A DNA stretch of 64,000 nt from Pseudomonas fluorescens (GTDB taxonomy: Bacteria; Pseudomonadota; Gammaproteobacteria; Pseudomonadales; Pseudomonadaceae): NCBI RefSeq assembly GCF_902497895.1, contig NZ_CABVHQ010000009.1, forward strand, positions 62,001-126,000, written 5' to 3'. Positions within the stretch are counted from its first letter, which is position 1. Every line of letters starts with the position of its first letter. Both the position numbers and the translations under genes were made by a program. Below, in pieces: positions 25,702 to 34,129 of the stretch. The notes under the pieces were generated by a model. It did not search any database, was not told where the DNA came from, and worked only from the letters and a program-made list of their open reading frames with translations.

Positions 25702-27696
25702 ATGAGTGCACCGTCCACCCCTCCAAGCGGTCAGATCCGCATGAACCCGCCAGTGTTCTACTTCGCGGCGAGTTTCATTCTGTTGTTCGGCCTGGTGGTG
25801 ATCGCCGTGCCGGAACAGGCTGGCGCCTGGTTGCTGGCCGCGCAAAACTGGGCGGCCAATACGGTCGGCTGGTACTACATGTTGGCGATGACCCTGTATC
25901 TGGTCTTCGTGGTGGTCACCGCCTTGTCCGGCTACGGCAAGATCAAGCTCGGTGCCGACCACGACGAACCCGAATTCAGTTACCTGTCCTGGGCCGGCAT
26001 GCTGTTCGCCGCCGGGATCAGTATCACGCTGTTTTTCTTCTGTGTTTCCGAACCGCTGACCCACATGCTGCAGCCGCCTCAAGGCGAAGCCGGCACTGCC
26101 GACGCCGCGCGCCAGGCTATGCAGATTCTGTTTCTGCACTGGGGGCTGCACGGCTGGGGTGTGTTCGCTTTCGTCGGCATGGCGCTGGCCTACTTTGCCT
26201 ATCGGCATAACCTGCCGCTGGCCTTGCGCTCGGCCCTGTACCCGCTGATTGGCAAACGTATCAACGGCCCGATCGGCTACGCGGTGGATGGCTTCGGCAT
26301 CATCGCCACGGTGTTTGGGCTGGGCGCGGACATGGGCTTTGGTGTGTTGCACCTCAACTCCGGGCTCGACTTCCTGTTCGGCATCGCTCACACCCAGTGG
26401 ATTCAGGTCGGCCTGATCACCCTGATGATGGGCGCGGCGATCATCGTTGCGGTGTCCGGGGTCGATAAAGGTGTGCGGGTGATGTCCGACATCAACATGC
26501 TGCTGGCCTGCGCGCTGCTGCTGTTCGTGTTGTTCGCCGGGCCTACCCAGCACCTGCTCAACACCCTGATCCAGAACATCGGCGATTACCTCGGCGCCTT
26601 GCCGATGAAGAGTTTCGACCTCTACGCCTACGACAAACCCAGCGACTGGCTGGGCGGCTGGACGGTGTTCTATTGGGCCTGGTGGATTGCCTGGTCGCCG
26701 TTCGTGGGGTTGTTCATTGCACGGATTTCCCGTGGCCGGACCATCCGTGAATTCGTCTTTGGCGTGCTGCTGATTCCCCTGGGTTTCACCCTGGCCTGGA
26801 TGTCGATCTTCGGCAATAGCGCCATCGATCAGGTGCTCAACCACGGCATGAGCGCGATGGGTATGTCGGCCCTCGAAAACCCGTCGATGACCCTGTACCT
26901 GTTGCTGGAAACCTACCCTTGGGGCAAGACCGTGATCGCGGTCACGGTGTTTATCAGCTTCGTGTTCTTCGTCACCTCGGCAGATTCCGGCACTGTGGTG
27001 CTCTCGACGCTTTCGGCTCGGGGCGGCAACCCCGACGAAGACGGACCGAAATGGCTGCGGGTGTTCTGGGGCGCGATGACTGCGTTGATCACCAGTGCCT
27101 TGTTGTTCGCCGGCAGTATCGACTCGCTGAAATCAGCGGTGGTGCTCACTTCGCTGCCGTTTTCGTTGATTTTGCTGCTGATGATGTGGGGGCTGCACAA
27201 GGCGTTCTACCTCGAGTCGCAGAGGCAGATCGCGCAACTGCACTCGCTGGCACCGGTGTCCGGATCGCGACGCGGCGGTTGGCGTCAGCGCCTGAGCCAG
27301 GCCGTGCATTTCCCGTCACGGGATGAGGTGTACCGCTTCCTCGATTCCACGGTGCGTCCGGCCATCGAAGAAGTAACGGCGGTGTTCGTCGAAAAAGGCC
27401 TCAATGTGGTCGCCCAACCGGACCCGGCCAACGACAGCGTCAGCCTGGAAATCGGGCATGGCGAGCAGCACCCGTTTATCTATCAGGTGCAGATGCGCGG
27501 CTACTTTACACCGTCTTTCGCCCGTGGCGGGATGGGCTCCAAAGAGCTCAACAACCGTCGCTACTACCGGGCTGAAGTGCATTTGAGCGAAGGCAGTCAG
27601 GACTACGATCTGGTGGGCTACACCAAGGAGCAAATCATCAACGACATCCTTGACCAGTACGAACGGCACCTGCAGTTCCTGCATTTGGTGCGTTGA
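25702..27696 (+). CDS. betT: BCCT-family choline/betaine transporter BetT
   Basis: This 664-residue transporter has about 12 membrane helices. The BCCT hallmarks are PEFSYLSWAGMLFAAGISI, HWGLHGWGVFAFVGMALAYF, the conserved tryptophan helix WTVFYWAWWIAWSPFVGLFI and FFVTSADSGTVVLSTLS. After helix 12 (about residue 500) comes a long cytoplasmic tail of about 160 residues that ends in LDQYERHLQFLHLVR, characteristic of BetT-type choline transporters in which the tail senses osmolarity. It imports choline with protons (or sodium) for glycine-betaine synthesis. The palindrome upstream suggests BetI-type repression relieved by choline. No betI, betA or betB gene is in the window. Confidence 0.88.
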   Translation: MSAPSTPPSGQIRMNPPVFYFAASFILLFGLVVIAVPEQAGAWLLAAQNWAANTVGWYYMLAMTLYLVFVVVTALSGYGKIKLGADHDEPEFSYLSWAGMLFAAGISITLFFFCVSEPLTHMLQPPQGEAGTADAARQAMQILFLHWGLHGWGVFAFVGMALAYFAYRHNLPLALRSALYPLIGKRINGPIGYAVDGFGIIATVFGLGADMGFGVLHLNSGLDFLFGIAHTQWIQVGLITLMMGAAIIVAVSGVDKGVRVMSDINMLLACALLLFVLFAGPTQHLLNTLIQNIGDYLGALPMKSFDLYAYDKPSDWLGGWTVFYWAWWIAWSPFVGLFIARISRGRTIREFVFGVLLIPLGFTLAWMSIFGNSAIDQVLNHGMSAMGMSALENPSMTLYLLLETYPWGKTVIAVTVFISFVFFVTSADSGTVVLSTLSARGGNPDEDGPKWLRVFWGAMTALITSALLFAGSIDSLKSAVVLTSLPFSLILLLMMWGLHKAFYLESQRQIAQLHSLAPVSGSRRGGWRQRLSQAVHFPSRDEVYRFLDSTVRPAIEEVTAVFVEKGLNVVAQPDPANDSVSLEIGHGEQHPFIYQVQMRGYFTPSFARGGMGSKELNNRRYYRAEVHLSEGSQDYDLVGYTKEQIINDILDQYERHLQFLHLVR

Positions 27697-27714
27697 TCAA
27701 GGGCCAGTGGCCGC

Positions 27715-27972
27715 TCAGGCTTTGTTCAACGCCATGAACAGCACCAGAGCGGCCACCGGTACGCTGAACACCACACTACCGACCATCAGTTCAGAGACCA
27801 GCGATTGCCCTGCGGTGACCATGCCCACGGCGCCGTTGATCGCCGTCAGTGCCAGCCACAGGACGATGAAACTGTAGGTAACTGTCTGCTGGCTGAAACC
27901 GAGTTTCTGCCCGATCAACAGCATCAGCGCCAGAAGGACCAGGCCGAAGGTGATGATGATGGTGGTGTGCAT
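27715..27972 (-). CDS. small hydrophobic membrane protein, uncharacterised
   Basis: This 85-residue protein starts at MHTTIIITFGLVLLALMLL after a very strong AAAGGAGGACCCCCAC-ATG site. Three predicted membrane segments are visible: 4-21, about 33-52 and 61-81. Short relatives of this type are known in Pseudomonas without assigned function. It converges with betT with an 18-base gap. Nothing in the sequence defines a role. Confidence 0.7.
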   Translation of the reverse strand: MHTTIIITFGLVLLALMLLIGQKLGFSQQTVTYSFIVLWLALTAINGAVGMVTAGQSLVSELMVGSVVFSVPVAALVLFMALNKA

Positions 27973-28006
27973 GTGGGGGTCCTCCTTTAAGCGAAAGCTG
28001 GGCCCT

Positions 28007-28106
28007 TGTAGGAGCGAGCTTGCTCGCGATGGACTCAAGGGCGGCGCGCTTATTCAGAAAACACGCGTTATTGTTAACGTCCATCGCGAGCAAGCTCGCT
28101 CCCACA
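28007..28106. repeat. REP pair, 'gtaggagcgagcttgctcgcgatg' family
   Basis: TGTAGGAGCGAGCTTGCTCG faces CGAGCAAGCTCGCTCCCACA. It lies between the small membrane-protein gene and the SDR remnant. Confidence 0.92.
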
Positions 28107-28155
28107 CTTCCAACACTCCGTCATAACGAGCATAGGCGTTGAGAACCTTGACGAC

Positions 28156-28275
28156 TCAAACCAGCCCGCCGTTGGCTCGCAGGATTTGCCCGTTGACCCA
28201 GTTGGCAGCCGGGCTGACGAGGAAGGAGATGACCTTGGCGATGTCTTCCGGCTGACCGAGGCGTTCCAGTGGCGG
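28156..28275 (-). pseudogene. 3' remnant of a short-chain dehydrogenase (SDR) gene
   Basis: Read on the minus strand, about 40 codons ending in TGA encode PLERLGQPEDIAKVISFLVS and then PAANWVNGQILRANGGLV. This is the unmistakable C-terminus of a classical SDR oxidoreductase. Similarity stops abruptly at about 28275; upstream sequence encodes no Rossmann fold and instead leads into hicA. It is a decayed or replaced gene end, probably left when the hicAB cassette or neighbouring DNA entered. Confidence 0.8.
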
Positions 28276-28390
28276 TAAAACAAAGGCAGGATTTGTAGAC
28301 TAATATTTAACCGAGTGTGTATGGTGTGTATTGAGCTTGCCCTTTGCTGTGTACAGTGCGCCACAGAGGCTGTCGAAAAGGGCGAGGGTG

Positions 28391-28574
28391 ATGCGAAGTC
28401 GGGAAATGATCAAAGCGATCGAGGAGGACGGGTGGTATCTGGTGGCGGTGAAAGGCAGCCATTCACCAATACAAACATCCGAGCAAGCCGGGTAGGGTCA
28501 CCATCAAGCACCCAGACTCCGATCTTCCGAAAGGTACGATCAACAGCATACTGAAACAGGCCGGACTGAAATGA
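28391..28574 (+). pseudogene. hicA: hicA mRNA-interferase toxin gene with single-base frameshift
   Basis: From the ATG at 28391 the frame reads MRSREMIKAIEEDGWYLVAV and KGSH, then is lost. Removing one T at 28462/28463 restores HQYKHPSKPGRVTIKHPDSD and LPKGTINSILKQAGLK followed by TGA at 28572, giving the normal 60-residue HicA. The active-site His lies in KGSH, just before the break, and the dsRNA-binding-like fold is cut in half. The reading that follows the shift stops soon at a TAG. Either the toxin is inactivated while hicB survives, or this is a sequencing error. Confidence 0.85.
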
Positions 28575-28666
28575 GGCCGGTAAGCAGCTACGAGAACCCT
28601 TATAGGGTCGTAGTGGAAAGAGACCGGTCTCCAACGAAACCGGATTTAGAGGAAGGGTCCACCAAC

Positions 28667-29068
28667 ATGAAATTCCCAGTCGTTCTGCACAAGGATGCCG
28701 ACTCAGACTATGGAGTGATTGTCCCTGATGTGCCCGGTTGCTTCTCCGCAGGTAGCACTGTGTCGCAAGCATTCGAAAACGTGAAAGAAGCATTGTCCTT
28801 GCATTACGAAGGACTGGTCGCCGATGGCGATCCACTTCCACAAGTGCACGAGATAGATGATCACCTTGATAATCCCGACTATGCCGGCGGTGTATGGGGT
28901 GTGGTCGAGTTTGACGTGACGCCTTACTTCGGGAAATCGGTACGCTTCAACGCCACGCTTCCTGAGCAGTTACTCGAGCGTATCGATCAAACCGTAAAAC
29001 GGGATCGTCGTTACAGCTCACGGTCCGGATTTCTGGCTGCGGCGGCATTGCGAGAATTGTCGGCGTGA
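28667..29068 (+). CDS. hicB: HicB antitoxin
   Basis: This 133-residue protein starts at MKFPVVLHKDADSDYGVIVP after GAGGAAGGGTCC; the in-frame upstream extension overlaps hicA and is rejected. The N-terminal partially degraded RNase-H-like HicB domain contains DVPGCFSAGSTVSQAFENVK. A ribbon-helix-helix DNA-binding tail is suggested by VRFNATLPEQLLERIDQTVK and SGFLAAAALRELS. HicB neutralises HicA and represses the operon. Here the partner toxin is frameshifted, so HicB may now only act as a repressor or protect against related HicA toxins. It lies 92 bases after hicA. Confidence 0.9.
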   Translation: MKFPVVLHKDADSDYGVIVPDVPGCFSAGSTVSQAFENVKEALSLHYEGLVADGDPLPQVHEIDDHLDNPDYAGGVWGVVEFDVTPYFGKSVRFNATLPEQLLERIDQTVKRDRRYSSRSGFLAAAALRELSA

Positions 29069-29074
29069 AGCAGG

Positions 29075-29110
29075 TGATCGTTCCCTCGCGCATATGTGGG
29101 GGAACGATCA
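29075..29110 (+). terminator. hairpin downstream of hicB
   Basis: TGATCGTTCCC and GGGGAACGATCA form a strong stem with a loop of about 13 bases just after the hicB stop. There is no T tract, so it may be a weak or rho-aided end, or an mRNA-stabilising hairpin. Confidence 0.5.
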
Positions 29111-29219
29111 TGGGTTAGCGGTGCCGTATCGAATACGATGACAAGACTTTGCCCGCGATAAGGTCGCAACGACCTTCAGAGTTTCAGAGACACCGCAGAC
29201 TCCAACCAGAGAGGATTCG

Positions 29220-30257
29220 ATGACTTATATTGCTGCCGAAAACCGCTACGACTCCATTCCCTACCGCCGCGTCGGACGCAGCGGTCTGGTGCTGCCGGCA
29301 CTGTCCCTGGGCCTGTGGCACAACTTCGGCGACAGCACGCCGATCGATACCCAGCGCTCGTTGCTGCGCACTGCCTTCGACCTGGGCATCAATCACTTCG
29401 ACCTCGCCAACAACTATGGCCCGCCCTACGGCAGCGCCGAGATCAACTTCGGACGATTGCTGCGCGAAGATTTCAAGCACTACCGCGACGAGCTGATCAT
29501 CTCCAGTAAAGCCGGTTGGGACATGTGGCCGGGCCCGTATGGCCAAGGCGGCGGTTCGCGCAAATACGTGCTGGCCAGCCTCGATCAGAGCCTGCAGCGC
29601 ATGGGGCTTGAGTATGTGGATATCTTCTATTCGCACCGCTTCGACCCGGATACCCCGCTGGAAGAAACCGCCAGCGCTCTGGCCACTGCGGTGCAGCAGG
29701 GCAAGGCGCTGTACATCGGCATCTCGTCTTACTCCGGGGCTAAAACCCGGGAAATCGCGGCCTTGCTCAAGGAGTGGAAAGTGCCGCTGCTGATTCACCA
29801 GCCGGCCTACAACCTGCTCAACCGCTGGGTGGAAAAAGACCTGCTGGAGACCACCGACGAACTCGGTGCCGGGGTGATCGCCTTCACCCCGCTGGCCCAG
29901 GGCTTGCTGACCGATAAATACCTCAACGGCGTGCCCAAGGATGCGCGGGTTAACCGTCCTGGCGGCGGTTCGCTGCAAGTTTCGCACCTGTCGGAAGCGA
30001 ACATCGCCCATGTGCGTGCCCTCAACGAGATCGCCCAGCGCCGCGGCCAAAGCCTCGCGCAACTGGCCCTGGCCTGGACCCTGCGCGATCCGCGGGTGAC
30101 CTCCGCGCTGATCGGGGCCAGCCGTCCAGAGCAGATCATCGAAAACGTCGGGGCGTTGAAGAATTTGAGCTTCAGTGCAGAGGAGCTGGCCGAAATCGAC
30201 CGGTTTGCCCAGGAAGGCGGGATTAATTTGTGGGAGAAGCCTTCGACGGCTGAGTAA
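29220..30257 (+). CDS. mgrA: aldo/keto reductase, YghZ/MgrA (L-glyceraldehyde 3-phosphate reductase) type
   Basis: This 345-residue TIM-barrel reductase has the Kv-beta/YghZ branch pattern: IPYRRVGRSGLVLPALSLGL at the start, catalytic Asp/Tyr in HFDLANNYGPPYGSAE, the Lys in IISSKAGWDMWPGPYG, the His in VDIFYSHRFDPDTPLEE, and the NADPH-binding end ALIGASRPEQIIENVGAL. E. coli YghZ reduces methylglyoxal and L-glyceraldehyde 3-phosphate with NADPH. It is a single-gene unit between hicB and a REP pair, so it may simply have been separated from its original neighbours. Confidence 0.85.
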   Translation: MTYIAAENRYDSIPYRRVGRSGLVLPALSLGLWHNFGDSTPIDTQRSLLRTAFDLGINHFDLANNYGPPYGSAEINFGRLLREDFKHYRDELIISSKAGWDMWPGPYGQGGGSRKYVLASLDQSLQRMGLEYVDIFYSHRFDPDTPLEETASALATAVQQGKALYIGISSYSGAKTREIAALLKEWKVPLLIHQPAYNLLNRWVEKDLLETTDELGAGVIAFTPLAQGLLTDKYLNGVPKDARVNRPGGGSLQVSHLSEANIAHVRALNEIAQRRGQSLAQLALAWTLRDPRVTSALIGASRPEQIIENVGALKNLSFSAEELAEIDRFAQEGGINLWEKPSTAE

Positions 30258-30281
30258 GTTTTTTAATCCAGTGTGCTGCCG

Positions 30282-30382
30282 AAAAGATCGCAGCCTTCGG
30301 CAGCTCCTACGGATTTGCGTACAACCTCGATTCTATGGGGGTACTCCATCCGTGTAGGAGCTGCCGCAGGCTGCGATCTTTT
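30282..30382. repeat. REP pair, 'gtaggagctgccgcaggctgcgatc' family
   Basis: AAAAGATCGCAGCCTTCGGC faces GCCGCAGGCTGCGATCTTTT across about 45 bases, between the convergent mgrA-like and tauD genes. Confidence 0.92.
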
Positions 30383-30386
30383 GATC

Positions 30387-31220
30387 TTAAAATGGCACAT
30401 CCCCCAAGATCGTCGCCCGGTGCATCACGCGCCGTTGCGGGCGGTAATCATCTATCGCGAAATGCTGCGTCACACGATTGTCCCAGAAGGCCACGTCGTG
30501 CTCTTCCCAGCGCCAGCGGATAGTGAATTCCGGGCGGGTGGCGTGTGCGAACAGTAGTTTCAGGATTGTTTCGCTTTCATTTTCAGACAGTTCATTGATG
30601 CGGGTGGTGAAGCCTTCATTGACGAACAGCGACTTGCGTCCGCTAACCGGATGGGTGCGGATCACCGGGTGCGACAGCGGCGGATTCTTCTTGCGCGCCT
30701 CCTCCCAGCGCGCCAGGTCTTCGGCGGTGGTGCCGAAGCGCTCCAGCGGGAAGGACTTGATGAAATCATGGGTCGCCGTCAACCCTTGCAGCAGGCTTTG
30801 CATCGGCGTCGACAGTGCCTCATAAGCCGCGATGCCGCTGGCCCACAAGGTGTCGCCACCAAACGCCGGCAACAGCTTGGCGCTGAGCACCGCGCCCAGG
30901 GCCGGAGTTGGCAGGAAGGTGACGTCGGTATGCCAGACCGCATTATCACGGACGTCGGTCTGCGCCGTGTCGAGGATCAGTACCTCAGGTTGTTCCGGCA
31001 CGTTCGGGTAGATGGGGTGGATGTGCAGGTCACCGAAATTGGCGGCGAACCGCGCCTGTTGCTGTGGGTTCAATGGCTGCTCGCGAAAGAACAGGACTTG
31101 ATACTTGAGCAGCGCCTGCTCGATGGCGTCGCGTTGCTCGACGTTCAGCGGTTGAGTGATGTCGACGCCGCTGATCCGGGCGCCTAGGGCGCAGCTAAGG
31201 GGCGTAATGCTCAGGCTCAT
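30387..31220 (-). CDS. tauD: taurine dioxygenase TauD
   Basis: This 277-residue Fe(II)/2-oxoglutarate dioxygenase starts at [21 protein letters not shown] longer in-frame reading runs through the end of tauC and is rejected. The iron ligands are His97 and Asp99 in WHTDVTF and the His of [20 protein letters not shown] carries the 2-oxoglutarate arginine. The length equals the family norm. It oxidises taurine to sulfite and aminoacetaldehyde in the cytoplasm, releasing sulfur. It is the last gene of tauABCD, 47 bases after tauC, and is followed by a REP pair. Confidence 0.93.
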   Translation of the reverse strand: MSLSITPLSCALGARISGVDITQPLNVEQRDAIEQALLKYQVLFFREQPLNPQQQARFAANFGDLHIHPIYPNVPEQPEVLILDTAQTDVRDNAVWHTDVTFLPTPALGAVLSAKLLPAFGGDTLWASGIAAYEALSTPMQSLLQGLTATHDFIKSFPLERFGTTAEDLARWEEARKKNPPLSHPVIRTHPVSGRKSLFVNEGFTTRINELSENESETILKLLFAHATRPEFTIRWRWEEHDVAFWDNRVTQHFAIDDYRPQRRVMHRATILGDVPF

Positions 31221-31267
31221 GATCGCTCTCGAATTCGGCGCCGAAGTGCCGGCGTAGTCAGTTCTGT

Positions 31268-32110
31268 TCAATGCGCCTGGCCATGCCACGGCACCAGCTT
31301 GCGTTGCAGGGCTCGCAGGCCCATTTCCATGGTGAAGGCGATAAGCGCGATCACCAGAATCCCCAGTACCACCACATCGGTGACCAGAAATTGCGCGGCC
31401 GACTGGACCATAAAGCCCAGGCCGCTGGTGGCGGCGATCAATTCGGCGGCGACCAGGGTCGACCAGCCGACACCCAGGCCAATGCGCACGCCGGTGAGAA
31501 TGTCCGGCAGGGCGCTGGGCAGGATCACATGGCGAATCAACTGGGCCCGCGTCGCGCCCAAGGATTGCGCGGCCCGGAGTTTGGTCGGGTCGACGGTGCG
31601 CACGCCGGTGGCGGTGGCGATGGCAATCGGGGCAAAGATTGCCAGGTAAATCAGCAGGACTTTGGACAACTCGCCAATCCCGCACCAGATGACGATCAAC
31701 GGCAGATAGGCCAGCGGTGGAATAGGGCGGTAGAACTCGATCAGCGGATCGAGAATGCCGCGGGCGATGCGGTTGTGGCCGATGGCAATCCCCACCGGGA
31801 TGGCGCTCAGCACGGCGAAGCCCAGCGCCAGGCCAATACGACTGAGGCTGGCGCCAAGGTGCTGCCATAACGTCGAATCCATATAGCCACTGGTCGCCAG
31901 CAACCAGCCTTTTTGCAGGACTGCCGAGGGCGGTGGCAGAAACAGCGGTTCAATTAACCCACTGGCAGTCACGGCCCACCAGATGGCGAGCAGCGCGATC
32001 AAGGTCAGTACGCTGATCCAGCGGGTACTCAGGCTGCGACGAGCAGCAATCACAGTCGACGAGCTGGCGCTGGTTTTTGTGGCCGTGGCCGGTAATCCGT
32101 AGCTGCTCAT
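31268..32110 (-). CDS. tauC: taurine ABC transporter permease TauC
   Basis: This 280-residue permease has an N-terminal membrane helix ([20 protein letters not shown]) and several more, with the coupling loop [20 protein letters not shown] followed by [20 protein letters not shown]. That sequence is diagnostic for the nitrate/sulfonate/taurine permease family. It overlaps tauB by four bases (ATGA). It forms the inner-membrane channel for taurine with TauB. Confidence 0.93.
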   Translation of the reverse strand: MSSYGLPATATKTSASSSTVIAARRSLSTRWISVLTLIALLAIWWAVTASGLIEPLFLPPPSAVLQKGWLLATSGYMDSTLWQHLGASLSRIGLALGFAVLSAIPVGIAIGHNRIARGILDPLIEFYRPIPPLAYLPLIVIWCGIGELSKVLLIYLAIFAPIAIATATGVRTVDPTKLRAAQSLGATRAQLIRHVILPSALPDILTGVRIGLGVGWSTLVAAELIAATSGLGFMVQSAAQFLVTDVVVLGILVIALIAFTMEMGLRALQRKLVPWHGQAH

Positions 32111-32901
32111 GCGCGCCCCTGCTGCTGGACGGCGCTGCGTTGGGAGAATACGCGAGCGAGCACGTGTTCGCGGGTTTCGATAAAACGCGGGTCGGACTTG
32201 ATCGTCCGGGCCGACTCACCGGCGGCATAGCGCTGGCCGAAGTCCAGGCTCAGACGCTCGACGATTTGCCCGGGATTGGGCGCCAGCAAAATCAGTTCGG
32301 TGGCGAGGAACACCGCTTCTTCAATGTCGTGGGTAATCAGGAACACCGGTTTGGCGGTGCGCTTCCAGACTTGTAGCAACAGTTCCTGCATCTGCTCGCG
32401 GGTGAAGGCGTCAAGGGCGCCAAAGGGTTCGTCCATCAGCAGCACGCGCGGGTCAGCGGCAAGGGCGCGGGCCAGGCCGACACGCTGTTTCTGGCCACCG
32501 GACAGCTGCCAGATGCGACGCTGGTCGAAGCCGGTGAGGTCTACCAGGGCGAGCATTTCCCGCGCGCGGACTTCCCGTTGTGACTTGGGGATGCCCGCCA
32601 ACTCCAGGCCGAAGCCGACGTTGGCCAAGACATCCTGCCACGGCAGTAGTGCATCATCTTGAAACACCACGCCGCGCTCGGCGCTCGGACCTTTGACCGG
32701 CATGCCGTCGAGGGTGATGCGCCCGGCGCTGGGTTCGACGAAGCCGGCAATCAGGTTCAACAGCGAGGTCTTGCCACTGCCGGAAGGGCCGAGGGCGACC
32801 AGCAGTTGCCGGGGTCCAAGGCTCAGGGAAATATCTGCCAGCACCGGCTCTGCCGCGCCGGGGTACTGTGCGCTGATGCGCTCCAGTTCTAACAAGGCCA
32901 T
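32107..32901 (-). CDS. tauB: taurine ABC transporter ATP-binding protein TauB
   Basis: This 264-residue ATPase has Walker [12 protein letters not shown] (about 39-49), the Q-loop [20 protein letters not shown], the signature [10 protein letters not shown], Walker [13 protein letters not shown] and the H-loop [13 protein letters not shown]. The sequence matches the SsuB/TauB branch. It lies 16 bases after tauA and overlaps tauC. It powers taurine import under sulfate limitation. Confidence 0.93.
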   Translation of the reverse strand: MALLELERISAQYPGAAEPVLADISLSLGPRQLLVALGPSGSGKTSLLNLIAGFVEPSAGRITLDGMPVKGPSAERGVVFQDDALLPWQDVLANVGFGLELAGIPKSQREVRAREMLALVDLTGFDQRRIWQLSGGQKQRVGLARALAADPRVLLMDEPFGALDAFTREQMQELLLQVWKRTAKPVFLITHDIEEAVFLATELILLAPNPGQIVERLSLDFGQRYAAGESARTIKSDPRFIETREHVLARVFSQRSAVQQQGRA

Positions 32902-32917
32902 CGCCGTTTACTCCCGA

Positions 32918-33895
32918 TCAGTTGGTAATGAACTTGGCGCTGACGTACGGAGCGTAGTCCGGCAGTACGGCTTCGACCTTGCCTTGTTCCTTGAGGAACG
33001 TGGCGGTGTCGGTGATGGCTTTGGTGGTCGGCGCGCCGAGGGTGATCACCTGGTCAGCCGCCAGCGGGTAGACATTGGCTTGCAGCAGCAATGGAATGTC
33101 GCTGGCTTTGGCGCCGGAGAGTTTTACCAGTTTGTCGACGTTGCCTTTGTCCGCCAGCCAGGCTTGTGGGTCTTTGCGGTAATCAGAGTAGGCATCCAGA
33201 GTGACCTTGGCGAAGGCGGTGACAATTTCCGGGTGCTTCGCGGCGAAGTCTTTGCGCACGATCCAGGCATCGAAGGTCGGTGCGCCGAACCTGGCCAGTT
33301 CGCCCGAGGTGATCAGCACTTTGCCGTTTTCCTTGGCCACGCCCAGCGCCGGGTCCCAGACGTAGGTTGCATCGATGTCGCCGCGTTTCCATGCGGCAAC
33401 GATGGCGGGTGGTGCGAGGTTGAGGATCTGTACTTTCGACGGGTCGATCTTCCAGTGTTTGAGCGCTGCCAGCAGGCTGTAGTGGCCAGTGGAAACGAAG
33501 GGCACGGCGATTTTCTTGCCAATCAGGTCTTGCGGGGTTTTGATCCCGGAACCATCGCGGGCCACCAAGGCTTCGGCGGCGCCGATCTGGGTGGCGATGA
33601 GGAAGGTCTGCACTGGGACTTTGCGGGTAATCGCCGCCGTCAACGGGCTGGAGCCGAGGTAGCCAATCTGCACATCGCCCGAGGCGATTGCGGCAATGAT
33701 GTCGGCACCGTTGTCGAATTTGCGCCAGTCGATGTTGGCCTTGGTGGCTTTTTCGTAAGCGCCGTCGGCCTGGGCGACTTTCGCCGGGTCAACGGTGGTC
33801 TGGTAGGCAACGGTTACGTCAGCCGCCTGGGCCAGGAAGCTCACCGCAGCCAGGGACGCGGCCGCTAGGAGGCGGAGGGGAAAGTACGTTTTCAT
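32918..33895 (-). CDS. tauA: taurine-binding periplasmic protein TauA
   Basis: This 325-residue binding protein has a signal peptide ending SFLAQA|ADV. Family segments follow: VAYQTTVDPAKVAQADGAYE, IGYLGSSPLTAAITRKVPVQ, a QIGAAEALVARDGSGIKTPQ stretch and ATYVWDPALGVAKENGKVLI. It contains no cysteine and no methionine other than the initiator. It captures taurine for TauBC. First gene of tauABCD; an AT-rich leader precedes it. Confidence 0.93.
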   Translation of the reverse strand: MKTYFPLRLLAAASLAAVSFLAQAADVTVAYQTTVDPAKVAQADGAYEKATKANIDWRKFDNGADIIAAIASGDVQIGYLGSSPLTAAITRKVPVQTFLIATQIGAAEALVARDGSGIKTPQDLIGKKIAVPFVSTGHYSLLAALKHWKIDPSKVQILNLAPPAIVAAWKRGDIDATYVWDPALGVAKENGKVLITSGELARFGAPTFDAWIVRKDFAAKHPEIVTAFAKVTLDAYSDYRKDPQAWLADKGNVDKLVKLSGAKASDIPLLLQANVYPLAADQVITLGAPTTKAITDTATFLKEQGKVEAVLPDYAPYVSAKFITN

Positions 33896-34014
33896 TGGGA
33901 AAGCTCCTTGTTCAGGCGGCCGGAGAATCGGCTGACAAGGAGACTAAATGATCTAAGAATTAGAAAATAAATAACTTTTTAGAATTAGCATATGAAGGGA
34001 AAGATCTAAGAATC
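33896..34014 (-). promoter_or_regulatory. AT-rich promoter region of tauABCD
   Basis: The segment 33945-34010 is strongly AT-rich, with a repeated TCTAAGAAT element (33952 and 34005) and AATAAATAA. It resembles the leaders of the other sulfur operons, though without an exact GGAATAA. Control by CysB is inferred from the pathway. Confidence 0.4.
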
Positions 34015-34118
34015 AAAAGATCGCAGCCTTCGGCAGCTCCTACACGGATTGGCGTACATCCATGGATTCCAGGTTGCTAACCGGTCCCCGTAGGAGCTGC
34101 CGCAGGCTGCGATCTTTT
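34015..34118. repeat. REP pair, 'gtaggagctgccgcaggctgcgatc' family
   Basis: AAAAGATCGCAGCCTTCGGC faces GCCGCAGGCTGCGATCTTTT. It is located between the tauA promoter and the gshA stop codon. Confidence 0.92.
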
Positions 34119-34129
34119 ACAGGCGCCGC

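Noticed and set aside
28315-28554. 79-codon plus-strand frame overlapping hicA
   Set aside because: It is out of frame with the HicA codons, which are clearly homologous; a shadow.
31221-31868. N-terminal extension of tauD into tauC
   Set aside because: The extra residues are the wrong frame of tauC; TauD has normal length from 31220.
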